Assembly (NCBI GenBank): GCA_004292695.1
Contig: RDXV01000034.1
Span: forward strand, 1-35,091
Length of the DNA stretch: 35,091 bases
Source: Nostocales cyanobacterium
Lineage (GTDB): Bacteria > Cyanobacteriota > Cyanobacteriia > Cyanobacteriales > Nostocaceae
Direction of reading: 5' to 3'
In this document: piece after piece, positions 30,630 to 35,091 of the stretch
Numbering within the stretch: the first letter of the stretch is position 1
Layout: each line of letters starts with the position of its first letter
Program-made: the position numbers and the translations under genes
The notes under the pieces: model-generated
What the model was told of the DNA's origin: nothing
The model's input: the letters and a program-made list of their open reading frames with translations, nothing else
Database searches by the model: none

Positions 30630-31634
30630 CTATAATTTACCTAAACCTCCTGCACGACGATAAAGTAACCAAATAAACAGAGGAGAACCCAACAAAGCTG
30701 TTACCGAACCAACAGGAAGTTCCACCGTACCCAGTCGCGCTAATAAATCAGCAAACATCAATAACCAAGCACCAGCAACAGCAGAAAAAGGTAAAACAAA
30801 ACGGTTATCAGTACCTACCATTAAGCGTACAGCATGGGGAACAAGTAAACCCACAAAACCAATTAAACCAGCAATACTCACAGCACCAGCAGCTAATAAA
30901 GTGGCCACACCACCAATTAATAAACGAGAACGCAATAAAGAAACACCCAAACCCACAGTTAACTCATCACCCAAAGCCAAAACATTGAGCGATCGCGCTA
31001 ACAAACAACCAGCAAATAAAGCTAAAATAATATAAGGACTAGCAGTAGAAATTTCTTGCCAACCGCGACCATTCAAACTACCAACCAACCAACTTAAAGC
31101 AATTTGTACCTGTCCATCTTCTGCCATTAATAATAACGTACTTTGCACAGAACCAAACAAAGCACTAACAGCAACTCCGCCCAAAATTAACTTTTCTACA
31201 GAAATTCCACCCCCAGAACGACCCAAAAAAATTACAAGTGCGGAAGTTAAAATTGCCCCCAACCAAGCAGCGAAAGGAATAGCAATTGGGAACACCTGTA
31301 AAACAATCATAATAATCACAATTAACCCAGCACCGGCAGAAATTCCCAAGATAAAAGGGTCAGCCAAACTATTACGCAACATCCCCTGTAACAGTGCGCC
31401 AGACATACCTAAAGCCGCCCCTACAACCATCGCTGCAATAATTCTCGGAAGTCGTAAATCCCAGAGAATAGTTTGTTTAATGGGGTCGCCTTCTCGTAGT
31501 AATGCTTGGTAAAAATCAACAAGATTGAAATTAACAGCACCTTGGGAAAGAGAGATAAAAAAAGTCAATCCCAAAGCACCAACCAGAAAAATAATAGACC
31601 AGAATAGACGATGTTTAGTAAATAAACTCTGCAT
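30630..31634 (-). CDS. FecCD-family ABC permease (iron-siderophore/cobalamin import)
   Basis: The 334-residue protein has nine or ten membrane helices and the FecCD/BtuC signature blocks: LWDLRLPRIIAAMVVGAALG, GALLQGMLRNSLADPFILG, GISAGAGL, LGGVAVSALFGS, SWLVGSLNGRGW, LGVSLLRSRLL and GLIGFVGLLVPHAVRLMVG. It forms the inner-membrane channel for the ATPase encoded next. A periplasmic binding protein is expected in such an importer but is absent from the window. A possible Fur-like site lies about 72 bp before the start codon. The order permease then ATPase with a repeat between them indicates one transcript. Confidence 0.93.
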   Translation of the reverse strand: MQSLFTKHRLFWSIIFLVGALGLTFFISLSQGAVNFNLVDFYQALLREGDPIKQTILWDLRLPRIIAAMVVGAALGMSGALLQGMLRNSLADPFILGISAGAGLIVIIMIVLQVFPIAIPFAAWLGAILTSALVIFLGRSGGGISVEKLILGGVAVSALFGSVQSTLLLMAEDGQVQIALSWLVGSLNGRGWQEISTASPYIILALFAGCLLARSLNVLALGDELTVGLGVSLLRSRLLIGGVATLLAAGAVSIAGLIGFVGLLVPHAVRLMVGTDNRFVLPFSAVAGAWLLMFADLLARLGTVELPVGSVTALLGSPLFIWLLYRRAGGLGKL

Positions 31635-31705
31635 GGTTAGTAGTAATAACTTTAGTTATTTTAAATTTTACAATAAGGTATCAACCTTTAAAAATGAACA
31701 CATTA

Positions 31706-31724
31706 AATAATCATATTCATATTT
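31706..31724 (-). promoter_or_regulatory. Possible Fur box upstream of the permease gene
   Basis: AATAATCATATTCATATTT matches the classical 19-bp Fur consensus at 13 of 19 positions by my count. It sits in the divergent region between the permease (start 31634) and the TPR gene (31855). The region is AT-rich, so chance similarity is quite possible. Confidence 0.3.
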
Positions 31725-31854
31725 TAAGACAGGTTAGGTATTACCGGAAAGATCATAAAATTAGCCTAATTTAACAGATATTAGAGATTTTTACTTACTG
31801 ACAGGGAATACTAAAATTAGATTCCTTCTCACATCCGAGCAAACTTATACCAAT

Positions 31855-33036
31855 ATGGACTGGACAACACCATTAAAAGCCCAACAGACAGATTTTATTC
31901 AAAGACTGAAATCTAGTGACTTCCTGCATTGTGACAAACAAGGCCAGCATAGTGAATTAACTATCATCTCTGGAGAGAGGTTAAAGCAATTACGGGATTT
32001 TTGCTGGGAGATGGTGAAAAAGTATAAACCCAATGACCCGAAAAATTACTTTATCAACAACATGAAGGGAAAACTGGGTGAGGAAGTTGTCAAAACCAGA
32101 TTAGGTAATTTTGTCACAGAAGTTGACTATGAAAAGCGTGTTGGTGGTGATGGAAAAATTGATTTTACCCTAACATCTGACCCAGAAGTGGGTATTCAAG
32201 TAAAAGCCCGTAATGGTAAATTTGATGAAATTAAATGGACAATTAGCCAAGAAGAAATTGAAAAAAATGCGGTTCTCGTTTGTATTTTAATTCAAGAAGA
32301 AGTGAGTGAAGCTCAAACAGAATACAATTTGATTTTGGCGGGATTTTTACCAACTAATATGATTACATCTGTGAATGGTAAAGCCTTGGTAGGGATAGAT
32401 GAATTACTTTATTCTGGGGGTTTACGTAGTTATTTAGAAGTTTGTAAATTATCCCAACCTAGCTACTATATCGGTCTTGGTAATGATTGTTTTACACAAA
32501 AAGATTATACAGGTGCAATTGGTAACTATACTAAAGCATTGGAATTAAATTCTCAACTGGTTAGAGCATATTTACTGCGTGGTCTTGCTTGTCATGAGTT
32601 AGGAAATAGACTGGGTGCAATTGAGGATTACACCCACGTAATTAAGACCATTCCTAACAGTTATCTTGTTTACAGGATTCGTGGAGTTGCTTATTTTGAG
32701 CTAGGAAATAACAAGAGTGCAATTAAGGATTATACCCAAGCAATTAAGATTAATCCTAACGATTACCTGACTTATAGTGTGAGAGGTCTTGCTTATTTTA
32801 AGCTAGGAGATGACAATAGCGCAATTGCAGATTACAATCAAGCTATCAAGATGAATCCTAACGCTGATAATACCTACTATAATCGTGGTCTTGCTCAGTA
32901 TTGTTTGGGATATGAAGAAGAAGCAATTGAGGACTTTCAGAAAGCAATGAATATCTATAAGTATACGGGTAAAGAAACAGAATATGAATATGCTTGTAAG
33001 CAAATTATTCTTCTTAATAAGTGGACTTCTTTCTAG
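31855..33036 (+). CDS. DUF4365-like putative PD-(D/E)xK nuclease fused to five TPR repeats
   Basis: The N-terminal part (about 60-200) has GKLGEEVVKTRL, DGKIDFTL and VGIQVKARNG. The spacing Glu, then Asp, then Gln-Val-Lys is that of a PD-(D/E)xK nuclease fold as in DUF4365 proteins, with likely active residues in GEE, KIDF and QVK. Residues about 204-373 are five consecutive 34-residue TPRs, each with Gly-Leu/Ala-Tyr and a GAIEDYT or SAIADYN second helix, and ending NPN or NPND. The protein has 393 residues and no signal peptide. It lies next to a toxin/antitoxin cluster on the other strand, so a defence role is conceivable. Nuclease activity is inferred from motifs only. Confidence 0.75.
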   Translation: MDWTTPLKAQQTDFIQRLKSSDFLHCDKQGQHSELTIISGERLKQLRDFCWEMVKKYKPNDPKNYFINNMKGKLGEEVVKTRLGNFVTEVDYEKRVGGDGKIDFTLTSDPEVGIQVKARNGKFDEIKWTISQEEIEKNAVLVCILIQEEVSEAQTEYNLILAGFLPTNMITSVNGKALVGIDELLYSGGLRSYLEVCKLSQPSYYIGLGNDCFTQKDYTGAIGNYTKALELNSQLVRAYLLRGLACHELGNRLGAIEDYTHVIKTIPNSYLVYRIRGVAYFELGNNKSAIKDYTQAIKINPNDYLTYSVRGLAYFKLGDDNSAIADYNQAIKMNPNADNTYYNRGLAQYCLGYEEEAIEDFQKAMNIYKYTGKETEYEYACKQIILLNKWTSF

Positions 33037-33095
33037 CTGAAAAAATAAATAAAATTGTAGGTTTGCTGTTGAAAATCAAGTAAAGATAAATCAAT

Positions 33096-33125
33096 GTTGG
33101 GTTTCATTACTTCAACCCAACCTAC
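33096..33125. terminator. Stem-loop repeat between convergent genes
   Basis: TTGGGTT (33097-33103) pairs with AACCCAA (33114-33120) and is followed by CCTAC; GTAGG lies upstream near 33058. It is the widespread cyanobacterial TTGGGTT...AACCCAACCTAC repeat, placed between the convergent 31855 and 33133 genes, where it may end transcription in both directions. Confidence 0.5.
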
Positions 33126-33132
33126 ATATAAA

Positions 33133-33363
33133 TTACGCCACCTTTAAAGAATTACCTAAAACCTGCGGTTCGGGAAGAGGTTCACCATCTTCTAGACATG
33201 ATTCTACTAACATTTCTAACACTTCCTGAGCATTTTTTAAAGCCTCCTCGTAAGTTTCCCCATGTGTACAAGGCTGCATAACATTAGTAAAATCAGGCAG
33301 TGAAACTACATAACATTTATCTTCCTCAGACCATTGAATAATAATCGTATATTTCATTCGCAT
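33133..33363 (-). CDS. HicB-like antitoxin domain protein
   Basis: The start is taken at 33363 (MRMKYTII; Met at 33357 also fits), since the longer open frame would overlap higA. The 77 residues show the HicB partial RNase-H-like fold: KYTIIIQWSEEDKCYVVSLP, a short loop, CTHGETYEEALKNAQEVLEM and LVESCLEDGEPLPEP. There is no C-terminal DNA-binding domain, and no hicA (dsRBD-like toxin) is next to it. It begins 4 bp after the higA stop codon and is thus the third gene of the higB-higA transcript. Solitary HicB-like proteins are common in cyanobacteria. Confidence 0.8.
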   Translation of the reverse strand: MRMKYTIIIQWSEEDKCYVVSLPDFTNVMQPCTHGETYEEALKNAQEVLEMLVESCLEDGEPLPEPQVLGNSLKVA

Positions 33364-33367
33364 AAAT

Positions 33368-33781
33368 TTAACTAACTGATTCAAAAAACGTAGCCGGCGA
33401 AATATGAAAAAACTCAGAAAGTTTATGAATATGATCAACAGTTAAAGGACGGTCTTTCCTCAACACTTCAGATAAAATTGCCTCAGTTTCAAAAATAGGA
33501 ACTAAGTCATTTTGCTGCACATTAAATTCATCCATAAATGCTTGCAGTAACTCCACACCATAAATATCTGGTATGGTATTGTGCTTTTCTTCGTACTCAT
33601 AAACTAGAGTACCTAAAACATCTAAATAATCTTCCTCATCAGGAGTTAATTCACCTTTATCAATCAAAAAATTGATAACCTTTTGTGTAGCCAAAAATTC
33701 CTCCTCAGAAGTAATGGGACGAGGGGGGAAAGATTTAAGTAATTCTATATAAGCGTTGTTATTACGTATTCCAAGGGTCAT
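33368..33781 (-). CDS. higA: HigA-type antitoxin with Xre-like helix-turn-helix
   Basis: With Met at 33781 (MTLGIRNNNAYIELL; the frame is open to 33823 within higB) the protein has 137 residues. The N-terminal helical part ITSEEEFLATQKVINFLIDK and DEEDYLDVLGTLVYEYEEKH is typical of this HigA group. The C-terminal part VELLQAFMDEFNVQQNDLVP to HIHKLSEFFHISPATFF is an Xre-like helix-turn-helix, which should bind the promoter of the operon. It neutralises HigB encoded immediately upstream. The start overlaps the end of higB by 20 bp, which indicates coupled translation. Confidence 0.85.
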   Translation of the reverse strand: MTLGIRNNNAYIELLKSFPPRPITSEEEFLATQKVINFLIDKGELTPDEEDYLDVLGTLVYEYEEKHNTIPDIYGVELLQAFMDEFNVQQNDLVPIFETEAILSEVLRKDRPLTVDHIHKLSEFFHISPATFFESVS

Positions 33782-34064
33782 TTTTCCAGTCCTCTTTATC
33801 ATATTCTGCATGGGTGAGGACATGACGGATAAAAACTTTTTGAGAATTGTACTTTACCAGCACAATAAGCCTATAGTTATTACCGCCAATGTTAAAAACA
33901 GTGAGATTACCAACTTGATCAGCAGAAGGAAAACTTTGACGTAACTCTACAAAATTTTGCCATTCAGCTTTTAATGTAATTTTATACCATGATTGCAAGC
34001 TAGTTTGTGAATTAGGGTGCTTTTCCCAAAATTCTGAAAGTGTCCGTCGAGTGATAATGTGCAT
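33762..34064 (-). CDS. higB: HigB-type toxin, ribosome-dependent mRNA endonuclease family
   Basis: The 100-residue RelE/HigB-superfamily protein reads MHIITRRTLSEFWEKHPNSQ, LQSWYKITLKAEWQNFVELR, SADQVGNLTVFNIGGNNYRL and VFIRHVLTHAEYDKEDW. The NIGGNxYRL strand and HVLTHAEYDK end are diagnostic of the HigB family. Toxins of this family cut mRNA on the ribosome and are held inactive by HigA. It is the first gene of the operon. The 5' region towards 34261 carries only dispersed repeats, and I see no promoter with confidence. Confidence 0.9.
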   Translation of the reverse strand: MHIITRRTLSEFWEKHPNSQTSLQSWYKITLKAEWQNFVELRQSFPSADQVGNLTVFNIGGNNYRLIVLVKYNSQKVFIRHVLTHAEYDKEDWKNDPWNT

Positions 34065-34164
34065 AAATATTTACTTCATAAATCCTACCTTCAACTTACA
34101 AGTAACGACATCCTAACCCAAACACAATAGTTTTCTCACAAATATCAAAATTTCTCTGAAATAC

Positions 34165-34255
34165 TCTTCCCTTCGCTTCCTTCGTCCCTATCCCTGACGG
34201 GACGCTACGCGAACGTGGTTCTTTCCTCTGCGTCCTCTGCGTCTCTGCGTGAAAT
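34165..34255. repeat. Dispersed cyanobacterial repeats behind the oxidoreductase gene
   Basis: Two repeat types are adjacent: CCCTGACGGGACGCTACGCG (with a short GC-rich palindrome) and CCTCTGCGTCCTCTGCGTC with a direct CTCTGCGT repeat. The second is related to the one at 4753-4790. They create antisense open frames that are not genes. Confidence 0.6.
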
Positions 34256-34260
34256 AAAAA

Positions 34261-35091
34261 CTACAAAACCTCCAAAACCCGACCCACATCAACCAAAGTA
34301 TTCGCGCACAAAATACCCGAAGCAGCAACAGCAGGAACACCAATACCCGGTAACGTACTATCACCAACCCGATACAACCCCTCAATTGGCGTATACATAC
34401 CTGGAAACATCCCCTGATCCGCAGCAATAGCGGGACCATAAGTACCCCGATAACGCCGTAAATAACCAGCATGAGTTAAAGGAGAACCAACCAACTCCAA
34501 CACCACCCGCTCCCGAATATCAGGGATAACACGCTCTAAAGCTCGGTATAAAATTTCGCCCTTTTCTTTTTTTACGAGTTTCATAATTATCATCCCGTTC
34601 CCAACCCGCAAAAGGTTCTAAAGTATAAGCGTGAACTACATGATGTCCTGGTGGTGCTAAAGAAGCATCCCAAACACTAGGAATAGAAATCATACAGGTA
34701 TTTCCAGGCACAGTAATATCTTGCTCAGAATTATGTACCACAACATGATGACCAGTTAAATTTTCCAAACCATCAGCTTTGATTCCTAAGTGTAAGTGCA
34801 TAAAACTTTCAACTAATGGTGTATCTAAAGCAACTTTTTTATAACTTGCGGGCAAATCTTCAGAGTGTAGTAAATTATTATAAGTATCCCAAAGAGTCGC
34901 ATTAGAAATAACTATAGATGCTTTTAAAATCTCACCATTCCGTAATTTCACACCTACAGCTTTTCCCCCTTCCACCAAAATCTGTTCAACATGACAATTT
35001 AACCGCAACTCACCACCAAAACGCTGTAAACCCCTCACTAAAGCATCAACAATCGCCTTACTACCACCTACTGGATATAAGGCGATTGTTG
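34261..35091 (-). pseudogene. CrtISO/phytoene-desaturase-like FAD oxidoreductase, frameshifted and cut by the window edge
   Basis: The minus-strand frame is open from 35091 (YPVGGSKAIVDALVRGLQRF, GGELRLNCHVEQILVEGG) to about 34575, and continues in another frame as ILYRALERVIPDIRERV, AGYLRRYRGTYGPA, IEGLYRVGDSTLPGIGVPAV to the stop at 34261. The junction is an A7 run on the coding strand (near 34566-34573). Six A residues would read NYETRKKEKGEILYRAL and keep one frame. The family includes carotenoid isomerases and related desaturases, which act on carotenoids in membranes. The FAD-binding N-terminus lies outside the window. The substrate is not known. A sequencing error in the homopolymer is as likely as a true mutation. 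Confidence 0.8.

Noticed and set aside
33364-33438. N-terminal extension of the HicB-like protein to 33438
   Set aside because: It would overlap higA, and the extra residues are hydrophobic and unrelated to HicB; Met at 33363 or 33357 fits.
34188-34472. 94-codon minus-strand and 71-codon plus-strand open frames
   Set aside because: They are made from dispersed repeats and from the wrong frames of the oxidoreductase gene.

Overview
The window is chromosomal DNA of a cyanobacterium, most likely a filamentous Nostocales of low GC content. Evidence for this: several copies of the HIP1 octamer GCGATCGC (for example at 504, 6009, 16179, 16897, 20989, 30146 and 30989), heptamer repeats of the kind typical of filamentous strains, a HetZ-related protein, a solanesyl diphosphate synthase, a phytochrome kinase with an Rcp1-like regulator, and dispersed repeats familiar from Nostoc and Anabaena genomes. 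The genus is an inference.

Layout. 1-6200: the end of a GatD amidotransferase gene, a membrane-anchored coiled-coil protein, a large VWA-domain protein with a good promoter, a palindromic 31-bp repeat element, a small membrane protein that looks frameshifted, and trmFO on the minus strand. 6289-6487: an internally deleted DNA methyltransferase relic.

6569-15817 is the most unusual part. It is a repeated array of two secreted protein families, here called A and B, ending in an O-antigen-ligase-like (Wzy_C) membrane protein. There are four A genes (6868, 9510, 10421, 12485) and three B genes (8045, 11008, 13266). Each unit begins with the same leader DNA. Each B gene ends with the same 32-codon PEP-CTERM-like tail followed by the first 29 bp of the ligase gene; only the last copy continues into a full ligase. 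The outer ends of each A-B unit are nearly constant and the inside varies. The A proteins look like beta-sandwich domains. The B proteins have a signal peptide, a globular domain ending in a GVRWGW-type motif, a Cys-Pro-Gly hinge, an acidic aromatic-rich region and the sorting-like tail. The ligase may glycosylate or anchor them (inference).

15788-21418: a TgpA-like transglutaminase-fold membrane protein that lacks the catalytic Cys and His, an unknown 258-residue protein, a HetZ-related regulator and a divergent unknown protein. 21658-26971: a tight three-gene light-signalling operon made of a phytochrome histidine kinase with chromophore cysteines of both known types, an Rcp1-like regulator and a hybrid kinase with three receiver domains. 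27096-31634: solanesyl diphosphate synthase, three unknown or antitoxin-like small genes, and the ATPase and permease of a FecCDE-type iron/cobalamin importer without its binding protein. 31855-34064: a DUF4365-like putative nuclease fused to five TPRs, then a higB-higA-hicB-like toxin/antitoxin cluster. 34261 to the end: a CrtISO/phytoene-desaturase-like oxidoreductase broken by a one-base frameshift and cut by the window edge.

No tRNA, rRNA, CRISPR array, complete insertion sequence or integrase was recognised.
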